Below, piece after piece: positions 34,200-45,010 of a stretch of DNA of 64,000 nucleotides. The notes below the pieces were generated by a model, which searched no databases, was not told the origin of the DNA, and saw only the letters and a list, made by a program, of their open reading frames with translations. The stretch covers positions 562,072-626,071 of the forward strand of contig MNCI01008279.1 of the NCBI GenBank assembly GCA_015680685.1. Reading direction: 5' to 3'. This DNA is from Gnetum montanum. Taxonomy: Eukaryota > Streptophyta > Gnetopsida > Gnetales > Gnetaceae. The translations under genes and the position numbers were made by a program. Each line of letters starts with the position of its first letter. Position 1 is the stretch's first letter.

Positions 34200-34701
34200 T
34201 TTCTCATACACCATAACTATAGCCAACAAAACAAAAAATAGTTGATCTTGCTATTAAAATATTTATGCTTAGTCATATAATTTTTGATTAGATTAAAGTA
34301 TGGTCTCTTCCTCAAAAATAAATAGATCCTAGAAATCCACTTGTTTATTTACAAATAGTTGGACATCCACTATGAAAAGCTCTATGATATTTAGATTTAG
34401 ATATAAATATTTTCTCAAAGGAAATGTACAAAGCCTAGAATCTACCTCCATTATAGAAAAGTAACTTTTCTCCCAAGTAATTGGACTAACCAATTAGAAG
34501 ATTCCTTGCCCAACAAGCTAGGAGAAAGGTATGTAGTTAGGGAGTTAGGAAGTTATGCATAAAATTAGGAGAATATTATAAACATTTTAACATTAATATT
34601 ACAAATATTTTGTAGGTAGTAACTTATATAATAATATTTAAAAACAATAACGTTTTGAAGTCTTGGGATAATTAAATTAAAAAAAAGGTAAGTTTATAAC
34701 C
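34200..34701. other. AT-rich sequence right of A, possibly more of F
   Basis: Because A duplicated TGTGC, this should be the continuation of F. I recognise no element gene in it. It ends at the assembly gap. Confidence 0.35.
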
Positions 34702-35388
34702 NNNNNNNNNNNNNNNNNNNNNNNNNNNNNNNNNNNNNNNNNNNNNNNNNNNNNNNNNNNNNNNNNNNNNNNNNNNNNNNNNNNNNNNNNNNNNNNNNNN
34801 NNNNNNNNNNNNNNNNNNNNNNNNNNNNNNNNNNNNNNNNNNNNNNNNNNNNNNNNNNNNNNNNNNNNNNNNNNNNNNNNNNNNNNNNNNNNNNNNNNNN
34901 NNNNNNNNNNNNNNNNNNNNNNNNNNNNNNNNNNNNNNNNNNNNNNNNNNNNNNNNNNNNNNNNNNNNNNNNNNNNNNNNNNNNNNNNNNNNNNNNNNNN
35001 NNNNNNNNNNNNNNNNNNNNNNNNNNNNNNNNNNNNNNNNNNNNNNNNNNNNNNNNNNNNNNNNNNNNNNNNNNNNNNNNNNNNNNNNNNNNNNNNNNNN
35101 NNNNNNNNNNNNNNNNNNNNNNNNNNNNNNNNNNNNNNNNNNNNNNNNNNNNNNNNNNNNNNNNNNNNNNNNNNNNNNNNNNNNNNNNNNNNNNNNNNNN
35201 NNNNNNNNNNNNNNNNNNNNNNNNNNNNNNNNNNNNNNNNNNNNNNNNNNNNNNNNNNNNNNNNNNNNNNNNNNNNNNNNNNNNNNNNNNNNNNNNNNNN
35301 NNNNNNNNNNNNNNNNNNNNNNNNNNNNNNNNNNNNNNNNNNNNNNNNNNNNNNNNNNNNNNNNNNNNNNNNNNNNNNNNNNNNNNNN
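34702..35388. other. Assembly gap (687 N)
   Basis: Undetermined bases only. Open frames drawn across it are artefacts. Confidence 1.
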
Positions 35389-35681
35389 AGCCAGGCAGAG
35401 ACGAATGTTTTTTATATGGCAGACATCGGCAGAGTCCTCTGTACCCATTTTCATGACTGCCACGGCCGCGTGTTTCTGTCAGTATAAATAACATCGTGCT
35501 GGTGCCGCTGCCACCCTCTCCGCCATCACCTTCGACCGTAGCCAAAAAATTTTTCCGAAAATCGCAAACCTTGCGGCGGTACACTTGCCCTGGTGCATCG
35601 TGCTCATACCATGGTGAAAAATTCCGATGCTTTAATTTGTGCAACGCAACAGAAAAATCAACATCTCCATTCGGAACATGA
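35389..35681. other. GC-richer unique sequence beside the gap, possible host gene edge
   Basis: The composition differs sharply from the surroundings, with several CpG (CGGCCGCG, CCGCTGCC). TATAAATA lies at 35482-35489 on the plus strand, followed by a 61-codon open frame (35496-35681, MLVPLPPSPPSPSTVAKKFF) rich in Pro and Ser at the start. The minus strand also stays open from 35644 into the gap. No family is recognised on either strand. A promoter and first exon of a gene are possible; so is a CpG-richer repeat. Confidence 0.3.
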
Positions 35682-36180
35682 ATAAGGTTTATGCTTGTCT
35701 TTTGACATCCTTCTCTTAGTCTACGGGAAAATTATTAAAATCCCCATATGCTGAGAAATGTGTGACAAGACCTCTTAACACGAGATGCAGAGCCAATGCC
35801 ATCCTAATGTTACCATTGAGTCATATCCATCTCTCGTTTTTTTAAAAAAAAAGTATTTTCAATATTTGTATTGAAATATTTTGAAAATCTCAACCATCTC
35901 ATGTCTCTGTTCCATAAAATGGCTAAAATGTGCCAACAGAAATAGACGTGGTAATTCAAGGTCAAAAATTCCCTCACTACAAATATTTTTACTACCTAGG
36001 ATTAACGCTCTAATCAAATAGTAAAATTGATAAAGATATAAGAAATATAATTGAGGTAGGGTGGTCAAAATGTAGAAAAGCTAGTGGTGTTGTATGTGTT
36101 AAAATAATCCCAATAAAGCTAAAGAAAAAAGTTTATAAGATTGTAAGTAGGCCTACTATCTTATATAGTGTTGAGTGTTA
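35682..36180. other. AT-rich sequence, no gene recognised
   Basis: Nothing beyond a short A/T run at 35838-35852 is visible. Confidence 0.5.
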
Positions 36181-36719
36181 GATAATACTAGTTAGTTATA
36201 TATTTATAATATATACCTATAATTTGGCTAAGAGAATCTTATTCATTAACAAGTAATAAGTTATTTGAATAAAAAATTTTATGACTTCAGGACAATGAAC
36301 AAGATTTAAGGATTATAATTTTCATGATTTCAGGATGAAGAACAAGGTTTGTATATCAAATTTTTCATAACGACAAGTTTTTGAAAAAAAAAAAACTATT
36401 TGCATTAGTTATTGTATGTTCTCATTCTTGGCTGAATTTGAATTGCCTATCAAAGAATGCAAAAATAACAAATCTGGCCAAGAATGAGAACATATAATAG
36501 CTAATGCAATTTTTTCCCCAAAATCCGATTGTTACAAAAAATTGGATATACAAATCTTGTTCTTCATCCTAAAGTCATGAAAATTATAATCCTTAAATCT
36601 TATTCTTCGTCTTGGAGTTCTAAAATTTTTTACTCAAATAACTTATTACTTGTTAACAAATAATATTCTCTCAACTAAATTGTAAGTATATATTATAAAT
36701 ATATAACTAAGCTAGTGAT
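36181..36719. repeat. Foldback repeat (two ~245-bp inverted arms)
   Basis: The arm 36181-36434 is the inverted complement of 36477-36719 with scattered mismatches. For example TTAGTTATATATTTATAATA on the left faces TATTATAAATATATAACTAA on the right, and CATTCTTGGC faces GCCAAGAATG at the centre. The loop is about 42 bp. No coding sequence is present. It looks like a MITE-type or foldback transposon; I could not fix a target duplication. Confidence 0.8.
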
Positions 36720-37059
36720 CACCAGTCATCCACTGTAGTGATGATTTAAACATAACAAATAAAAAGGATTCTATTTACAGTTATGCATCATTCAAATATA
36801 ATTTTTGGAAGGTAGTTGTTAAGTTATAGATTATTTTTATAAAGTTATAAATAATTCATGCATAAATAAAAAATAGAGTAGCTTTTAAGACCATAGAATC
36901 CATTATTGATTGATCAAGAACATTTTACAATACACCACAAATGATCAATGTTCAAACTTACATAATTGAGAAAATGCATAATGGAAAATTTTTTGACATA
37001 CACAGTAGCAAAAATACATTAAAAAAATTGTAAAATCATTTTTTATTAGATTTAATGTG
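36720..37059. other. AT-rich sequence between foldback and Helitron
   Basis: No gene is seen. The Helitron 3' end (a short hairpin near a CTRR terminus on the minus strand) should lie here, but I could not identify it with confidence. Confidence 0.4.
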
Positions 37060-40000
37060 CTACTCTTCATCCAATCTACTTTGAAGGTGAGAAGCCTTGG
37101 ATATCTTGATGTATCTTTCTTTGGAAATCAGAGGGAATATCTATAAAATATCAATAATTTTTACTCAAGATAATGCCACAAATGTAAGACATACTGTTTG
37201 TTTACTACCACCATCTACACATGCTTTCTCCAAGGTTATTCTCTATGACTTATGTATAGTTAAAGCCCATGCTAATCTCAACAGTAGTTGGAAAGATCCT
37301 CCACGTATGATTGATGGAATGGATACTTTTCAAGGATGTTCATGATCATATGGTACTCCAATGTAAGAGTCAAACTCAATGATAACATACAATGACAACT
37401 GTGGAGGTTTATAGTGTAGACTATAAATTACTTTTTTAATAACTCCTAATGCACCATTAACTAATCCTACTTCTAGCCATAGATTAACCATAAGCATAAC
37501 CATTGCAATTTTACAAATGAACAGTACTCAATCTAATTCACCTTTTGCATCATCCCAAAATCTAACACCATTTGTGTTTCTATCTACTATGCACCATGCA
37601 ACTAGCTTCTGCATTTTTAGCAATACCTTTTTATTATGCATATGCACCTTATCCTTTATATTAAAAAAATGCATAGAATCCTCAAACCCATCTCACCCAT
37701 CTAATATCAATGGAAGATCCATTCTTAAGCTTAAAAATTCATAATCATCATCATTGATCTTTCCTTCTCATACATTTATCAAAACTTCTCTAAATATTTG
37801 TTGTCGTGAACCATCACCCCTTTGTCGATACACAACATCCAAGGATACAAATGTATTGAATGCCAACCACAAATTCATCACATGCATATGAGATTATATG
37901 TACAGTATAGCATCTTTCATAGGTGGAAACTGCACAAGATCTCCAATGAGTATCATTGATCTACCACCAAAATTATGTAACCAATTTTCTAGAAATACTT
38001 TCTTAAGCCTTCTTTCAATGTTGCTAAGTAATTTTTCACTTATAAAACTCATTTCATCTATAAAAATATACTTTATGTATGTGTATCTCTTTTGTAATGA
38101 TTCCAAACCTGATGCAACCAATGGTTTGTACTCCTTGATTTCAATCTTTAATGTAGAATGTATTGTAGCAATCTTTGCAACATCTTCTCTAGGATAGCTA
38201 GTTGACCATTCATGCTGTCAATCTCAATTCCTTAATCCAAGCATTTCAAGTTCACTTCATTGAAAATGAGTTGATGTAAGTAGATGTTGATTCAATATTT
38301 CAAAATCATATTCAATACCACTCTATCTTTCTAGAATAATACCTCTATACTGCCTCTCTTCCTCTCAAGCATGCTCAAAATCTTCATCGAATGTCTCCTC
38401 TTCTAATTCATATATGTGTCAAATAGAAATCCATTTTAGTTCAATTTTTTCATCATTTCTTCCAAGATTACATTTCACATCTCTAAATGGATAGTGTAGT
38501 AGCAATTGTGCTCAAAAATAATCTATCAATTTTTCCTCTCCTACTCTTGGAGCTACTCTAAATCAAGGATATGTTCTAATAACAACTGGTCATGGTTGAG
38601 TCTTTTATAATGGCACCTCTATCCTTTGTGAGATAAATGTAAAATATTTCATAGCATTCAATAGTGAAACTCCTTTCATTTATAGTGGTCTCTTTTGATA
38701 TGCATTGATAAGGGATGTGTATGGTTCTAGTTCCTCATCTCCATCTACAACTGTAACTCTTTTATAGATATATTTAGACACATTTATAGTATCGAATGTT
38801 CTACTACATTTAAGTAATGGAAGTTCATATAGCATATGACAAACCTCCATAGCACCGATGTCTCTATCAACTGCAACATCCATCATGAATCTTTTGTATG
38901 CATTCATTGCATTTTCTTTGGGGTTTTAGGATTTTGCAATACGAATTAACAAATCATGAAAGGACCTTGACTTCTTTTCAGATTTTATTGCATATTTTGT
39001 AATATACTTAACAACAACATATTTTTCAAGCACTAGTTGAAAGTTTGTGTTACTTTTCATGTTTGAAGAATTATTCTATTATGAACATTCAATTTCGGAT
39101 CATTTCAACATGATTTGTAATTAACATGATTCTTGTTTTATGGATCTTGAAAGAGTTCTAATTAAGCCCGTAATGGTCATGGAACATTATACCTAAGGAA
39201 AAAATTTAATTCATATAATTTTTTTCTTTATCAAATACATTCATGATGTAAATAATAACCAATGTATTTAGAGAAATATAATTTTACCTATAAACTTGCA
39301 TATTATTTTGGGTTCTTAAACATGCTCCTCTCTTACATTGTACATGACACTGAATAGAATTTAAAAGCTCATCATAATCAATATCAACATCCATGAATTA
39401 TAGATATTGACTTTCAATCTTGCATGGATGCCTAGGATGATTAACATGTTGTATCTACAAATGAAAGATTTGTATAATTATAAAGATTCTTTCAAATTAC
39501 TTCAACAATATTTTAAAATTTTAAAAAAAGGAAATAAAATTTCATAAATTCCAAATAACTTACATCATTGGGTATTCCATCTTGATTGAATCTACTATTT
39601 CATGCATTTGTTATTGCATCAAAAAACTCTCTCATCTTTCTAACTACTTCTACATCATTCCAGTCAAGTTCCTCTATGTTTGGAGTTTCCTTGATCCAAA
39701 GAAAGCCATGGACATGTGGTGATCCCCTATGTTGCCATTCGTATCTTGTCTAGTAATCAACCACATTGAATTCATAAAATAATACCTTTTCTCAAAATGC
39801 CTTATGTTGAAGATGCATAAACTCAATAACTATATGTGGATTCTCAATAATATTTTTCATTTTCCATTCCTTTATTATAGAAAAATTTTCAAGTGGTTCT
39901 CTAAGCATTACCTTATGTAGGTTTGTCCAGTAAAGATTTACTACACTCAAAGTAAAAAAATAGTTAATGCACCCAACTGATTTATCAAATCAAATAATTA

Positions 40001-42168
40001 TGGTTTGCATTTTCTCAAGTAGGAAGGTGTTCCTCATATTTTTGTTCCAAATCTCATTAAATTATCAACAAAATTTTCTATTGGTGCATTTTTTAGTCCT
40101 TCACATAATTCTTGGATTGTTAATAGTGCTTCTACAATATTTTTTTGAAGCATACTGATGTTGATTTCAATGCATAATGTCTCATTATCATGCTGTAAAT
40201 GTGATACCTAAAAATAAAATTAACACATAATTAGTTCATAGAGTTTTAAAAATATCAATGTTATCTTGTAATGTGAATGAAATTTATTTTTGATACTTGA
40301 ATCTTTTATGACATCAAAATCTTCTATCCTTATATTGAATTAAATATCTAGCATATTCATGTAGCATGACATCCTTGGATCTTCTTGTAAAGAAGTCACA
40401 TTTTCCACGTGGAAATAACATTGGAAATGACATTGGAAGCATTTTGATTATGTTGAACTCATTGATGAGTGACTCTAAAAGTGTTGGCCATTGTGCATAT
40501 TCTGAACTTTCAACATTTGGATTTTCTAACCAAGCACTTACGAAATCAAGTTCTTTTCCTAGAATAATTGGATGCGATGCTACATATGATGTGTCTAATA
40601 ATATTTTCCTCCTTTAAATCAACTAAATGATCATCAAAATATAATCTCATTTTTTCATCCTCCTTAGGTAATGTAATGTAACAAATCCTTTCAAAGACAT
40701 TAACATCTTTTGTATCACTAACATCGTCCAAAGCATGCTCATCTATTTCTATATCCTGACAGAATGAATCATTTTGTTTCTTGCATAATAAAGCAGCATG
40801 CACACACTTTTTACTTAAAAAAAAGTTATAGATTATTCTAATTTACTTAGTTATTCTTAGTATTAACATTTGAAATCTCATGGATCCTCAGAGGTAGCCT
40901 AGTTGCTATTTTAGATACATCTTGCATAAAGCTAATGAAATGTCCTTTATATTGTAATTAACCTTCTATAGCATGCATAACTTGTAAAATAGGATTCATT
41001 CTTACTATACAAATTTCTTCAACTTCTAATAGTCCTAGATAAGATTAATGGCTGGGTTTCTAGATCCATATTATTATTAGTAGAAAAGCATTTAATATCT
41101 TCATCATCCTGATTCAAGATCCTTATTTCTTTTTCTTCTAGACACCTTGAACACATTGGATCAAGCCTTTATACAAGTTTCATATAAATACTTTAAAAAC
41201 TTTCATTGCAGATATCACATGACCAAGCAACACTGAAATTAACAATCTTGCTCAAAAATCTTGTAATTGCATGCATGATTTGTGCATTTAACTTATAAAG
41301 ATTTGGATAAAATACTTGATTGTTCATACATTCAAAAAGTATTTGTTAATTCATTGTATTTGAAATATTATGTTATTAATGTCGCATTCACAATCTTGGT
41401 CAAGCCTATTCCTAATCAAGTCTTACAACCAAATCTAACATTTATACCATCTCTACTTGTCTTTTTTGTTTCTTAAAATGTGGTTTTCTTTCATGACCTT
41501 GTGCACGTTCTTGTTCTATAGTACTAACCTCTGCTAGATTTATAAGTAATTCGTCTTCTACCATCATATCATCATTATGTGTAGATAGCTAACCATGTCC
41601 ATGACCACGACCATGACCATGACCCTATCCTTTATTTGAAAGAATTTCTTGTTGCAATGGAGGCACATGCACATTTTCATTAATGGGAATGATTTCTAAT
41701 TCATTTTCTTATTCATCTCTATGTTCTCATCCTCATCCTCATCTGTGTCCACATCCTCATCCACGTCCATGTCTCCATTATGAAATATTTAATGGTTGTT
41801 AAGCATGTTCTTCCATATTTTCATCATGTTCATTCAATGAATCATCCATATCTATTGGAAATATGCTACTTATTTCATTAATACATCCATGTTCTTGTCC
41901 TCGTCCTCAACCATGACGCCTTCCTATATATGAAATATTATTCTACAAAATAACCTAATATAAATAGTTGTATTAACTCAAAATTACAATGAAGTTTATG
42001 TATAGCTAAAATAATTTTTCATCTATATATCTCACTTTTTTATGACTATTGTTTTTGCATTTCTTTTGTATGCCTTCTTTGATGTAGACAATCTTCTTCC
42101 ATTCTTTGCAACACCAAAGGATCTCCCCTTTCCCAAGCTTCTTTTCTTTGATCTTTGAAACATTTTTG
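37060..42168 (-). pseudogene. Helitron Rep-helicase (RepHel), multi-exon, decayed
   Basis: Read on the minus strand, a basic N-terminus (42021-42168) is followed by a Gly/His/Arg-rich part (41590-41930) and a C-x2-C pair region (CDICNESF ... CSRC near 41140-41240). The Rep domain shows WQHRGSPHVHGFLWIK near 39690-39735, with the HVH metal motif, and KYITKYAIKSEKKS near 38970-39010, carrying the two tyrosines of rolling-circle nucleases. The Pif1 helicase part has ATIHSTLKI, FIDEMSFISEKL, NFGGRSMILIGDLVQFPPM (37894-38121) and a C-terminal LAWALTIHKS ... LTFVALS. A Walker A loop is not recognisable. Four GT-AG introns of 89-109 bp are predicted: 41943-42035, 40208-40296, 39455-39563 and 39193-39287. 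Stops show it is not functional. Confidence 0.85.
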
Positions 42169-42419
42169 TCTTTCTTGATTTAACTCATGCTCTCTATCAC
42201 CATGCCATCTATTGATAGGAATGAACTTCTTGAAATGATTTTTTTTATAAAAATTTTTTTATTTCTTTTTCGAAAATAGGTAGTTGGATGCTCAATTCTA
42301 TTTTTTTCACCCAAATCTTAGTGCTAAATACTATTTCGGTTTGTTATGATTTTTGTACAAAGGAAGGAGTGGTATATATATGTGGACCTCTAAGTATGCT
42401 CTTATGACCTTTTTTTTTT
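42169..42419. other. AT-rich sequence upstream of the Helitron gene
   Basis: It probably holds the Helitron 5' region. An open frame in the minus direction continues from the gene to about 42260. No 5' TC terminus was identified. Confidence 0.4.
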
Positions 42420-42865
42420 AATTTTAAAATATTTTTAATAAAATTCAAACCTAAAAAAATTTGTTGAGTCGAACCCAAAATGTTTCTTTTAAAAATCTAA
42501 ACCCAAAGATATTTGAAACCAAAAGTATTAATTTATGGGGATATTTTGTTATGAGTTTTCTTAAATTTTTAAATAAATTCAATGAAACCCAAACCTTAAA
42601 AAATTATTAGTTGTGTGAAACCTAAATTATATTTTTTTAAACCATAAACCCAAAAATGTTTGAAACTCAAAGTATTGATTAATGGGAATATTTTGTTAGG
42701 AATTTTTTTCTAAATTTAAAAATAAATTCAATGAAACCAAAACCTAAAAAAATATTAGTTGTGTGAAACCCAAAATGTTTTTTTAAAACTCTAAATCCAA
42801 AGACATTTGAAACCCAAAGTATTAGTTAACGAGGATATTTTGTTATGAATTTTCTTAAATTCCAA
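42420..42865. repeat. Tandem repeat, about 145-bp unit, three copies
   Basis: Units begin near 42420, 42563 and 42709. Each contains AAATTCAATGAAACCCAAAC-like sequence, then a GTGTGAAACC-like word, an AAACCCAAA word, TTTGAAACCCAAAGTATT and GGATATTTTGTTATGA. No coding potential. Confidence 0.75.
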
Positions 42866-42884
42866 AATTAATAAAACGATGCAA

Positions 42885-43125
42885 TGGGCATAATGCTATT
42901 TAGTGTTACGAATAATATCTCCATAGAGCATTATGAATGATGAATGTAATATTATTTAGTATTGCTGACACTCTCTCCCAAGGAGCATTATGGGCAAAAC
43001 ATTATTTTGCATTACCGATACCCTCTCCCTAGAGCATTATGGATAAAATATTATTTAGCATTACCGAAATCTTCTCCTTGGAGTGTTATGGATAAAATAT
43101 TATTTAGCATTACTGTTACTGATCT
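42885..43125. repeat. Tandem repeat, about 60-bp unit, four copies
   Basis: The unit has the form GAGCATTATGGATAAAATAT followed by TATTTAGCATTACCGA and a CTCTCCCT-like word. Starts are near 42918, 42978, 43025 and 43079. It lies next to the 145-bp array but shares no sequence with it. Confidence 0.75.
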
Positions 43126-43243
43126 ATGATTGGTAGTGGCCTCTTGGCCAAACAAAAGAGACATGAATAATAAATTAGTATCATAGAAATGCAAATGCTC
43201 ATAAGGAAGTTGAATATTACTAAAAGAGGGGGGAGGGAGGATA

Positions 43244-43381
43244 TGTTGGAACTTGAAATAATTAAAACATAGATATACCCCAAGATTTATAGAAGTTTAT
43301 AACTCAAGGATACCTAGTAGAATCAAACCTATGACTTGGAGTTACTAGGCTAAGGCTCATATCCCTAGGCTAATATCTCAT
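43244..43381 (-). repeat. SINE-like copy 1 (tRNA-related)
   Basis: On the minus strand it begins TGAGATATTAGCC. A box-A-like TTAGCCTAGTAACTCC and a box-B-like GGTTTGATTCT are spaced about 40 bp apart, as in RNA polymerase III promoters. It ends TTCCAACA. A related copy lies at 44863-45010. Confidence 0.55.
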
Positions 43382-43556
43382 TTTTAATATTACCAAAAGG
43401 GATAAATTACATAATAAAAATATTAAAAGAAGATTTTTAGTGGCTTCTATTTTAGATATGTTATAGGAATGATGTCTTAGAGGGTTTGGACATGTGTGAA
43501 GAAGATCAAATAATGAGCCTATAAGATAAGATTACTACATCACTATTTTAGGAAAT
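43382..43556. other. Sequence left of the solo LTR
   Basis: No gene is recognised. It ends in GAAAT at 43552-43556, the target duplication of the solo LTR. Confidence 0.5.
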
Positions 43557-44382
43557 TGACGAACCATGATTTGTTAGGCTCCAATATCGGACCCATGATA
43601 TTGAACACACGATATTGGGTACGCAATATCATAGCCTGGCTAACAATATTGGATATGCGATATTGTGGTTCCTGTGTAATCCTATAAATACCACATTTGA
43701 ACGCATAGGAAAAGGGGAGTCAATTAGTGTTAGAGTAGAGTCTTTTTGTCATTTTTTAGTTCATCTCAACCCTTTCCCCAATGCATGCCCATAGTGTGAT
43801 GGTTGTAATTGTACGGAACCTTTATTCAAGTGTGATGTATATGGACATGCACATGACCGGCAATAAAGATCAAGATTACTTCATCATTGCAGCATTCTTA
43901 CTATTATTGTTATTTATTGCTTTTTTTAATTAATATTTCTCTACCTTCATTTCCTATCCCTGTTATTAATCACGAGCATTTAAGTGTGACTACTTGGTAT
44001 CCTTGTAGCATACCTAGGACATGTGCTTGGTAATCCCAACAATAGTACATGAGGTCTAAGATGTGTGTATGGATGATTAAGGATGGATGCTCATTGCACT
44101 TAGGCTAGCTTATATTCTCTTCTCCCATTCCCTCTAAGCTTAATCAAAGCTACTTTCCATTGCCTCTAGGAGTAGCACTAGTTTAGGACCACATCATACA
44201 CCTCACTCTGGACTAAACCATACATGACAAAGCAAATACTAGTCCAGGTGGGAAGACAGTGAACTTCAATCAACATGTAACTATCTAAATACCTCAACTA
44301 GCCCATCTGTGGAGTTCGACCAGATCATGCATGAATGCTCGTATTCGTATGATTGAGTGTAGGGGTACCTCGCTACTCATCA
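43557..44382 (+). repeat. Solo LTR of the TGATGAG/CTCATCA family
   Basis: 826 bp starting TGACGAACC and ending CTCATCA, with GAAAT on both sides (43552-43556 and 44383-44387). A GATATTG/CAATATC palindrome array lies at 43575-43672, followed by TATAAATA at about 43683-43690. No internal region is present, so the element was lost by LTR-LTR recombination. Confidence 0.92.
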
Positions 44383-44387
44383 GAAAT

Positions 44388-44862
44388 CCATCTAAAGAAT
44401 AACCAAAAGGGACACAAGAAAAATGATTAAAGATGATTTGATGAAATTTTAAATAAACAAATGTAGCTCTTCATATAGGTAAATGGTGGAAAAGAACTCA
44501 TGTACTTGACTATTACACCCTTACCTTAGATACCCTTTACCCCTTAATATGTTTCTAATTTGAACCTTTGATGTCTTATTGCTAGTATATGTCTTATGTT
44601 TGGAACCTTTTTTCTAATTTGAATATGCTTATATTGGTTTAGCTTTGTGCCTTGTAATTTACCTTTCTAGATGCTTTTGATATTTTTAATATATTATTTT
44701 TATTTTATTTTTTGTACTTTAACTTTTATTAATTTAGCATATTTTTCACTAACACCTTTTGTTGGAGTTTTGAGTTAGCAGGTATTAGGTACTTAATAGA
44801 TCATTAGGACATGCTATTCTACATCGGGCTTATGGTATGCTTTGTTATGATATGTTTGGGGT
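44388..44862. other. AT-rich sequence, no gene recognised
   Basis: No repeat boundary or coding region is visible. Confidence 0.45.
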
Positions 44863-45010
44863 TGTTGGAACCAAAAATAAGTGAAACATAGGTGCATTCC
44901 AAGATATATAGTTCAAATAGAACTTTATAAACTCAACATTGTCCACTGTAATTGAACCCATGACTAGAACTTCCAAATCAAGTATCTTACTACTAGGCTA
45001 ATACCTCGTT
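44863..45010 (-). repeat. SINE-like copy 2 (tRNA-related)
   Basis: On the minus strand GAGGTATTAGCCTAGTAGTA (box A region) and GGTTCAATTAC (box B) are seen, with the same TTCCAACA end as copy 1. The two differ at many positions, so they are old. Confidence 0.6.

Noticed and set aside
34672-35644. Open frames of 263 and 316 codons on the minus strand
   Set aside because: They run through the 687-base N gap, and nearly all residues are unknown.
36720-37059. Helitron 3' terminus (hairpin plus CTRR)
   Set aside because: Several CTAG/CTAA words occur but none has a convincing GC hairpin just before it.
42420-43125. CRISPR-like array
   Set aside because: Units are long, degenerate and head-to-tail without unique spacers, and the DNA is plant nuclear.
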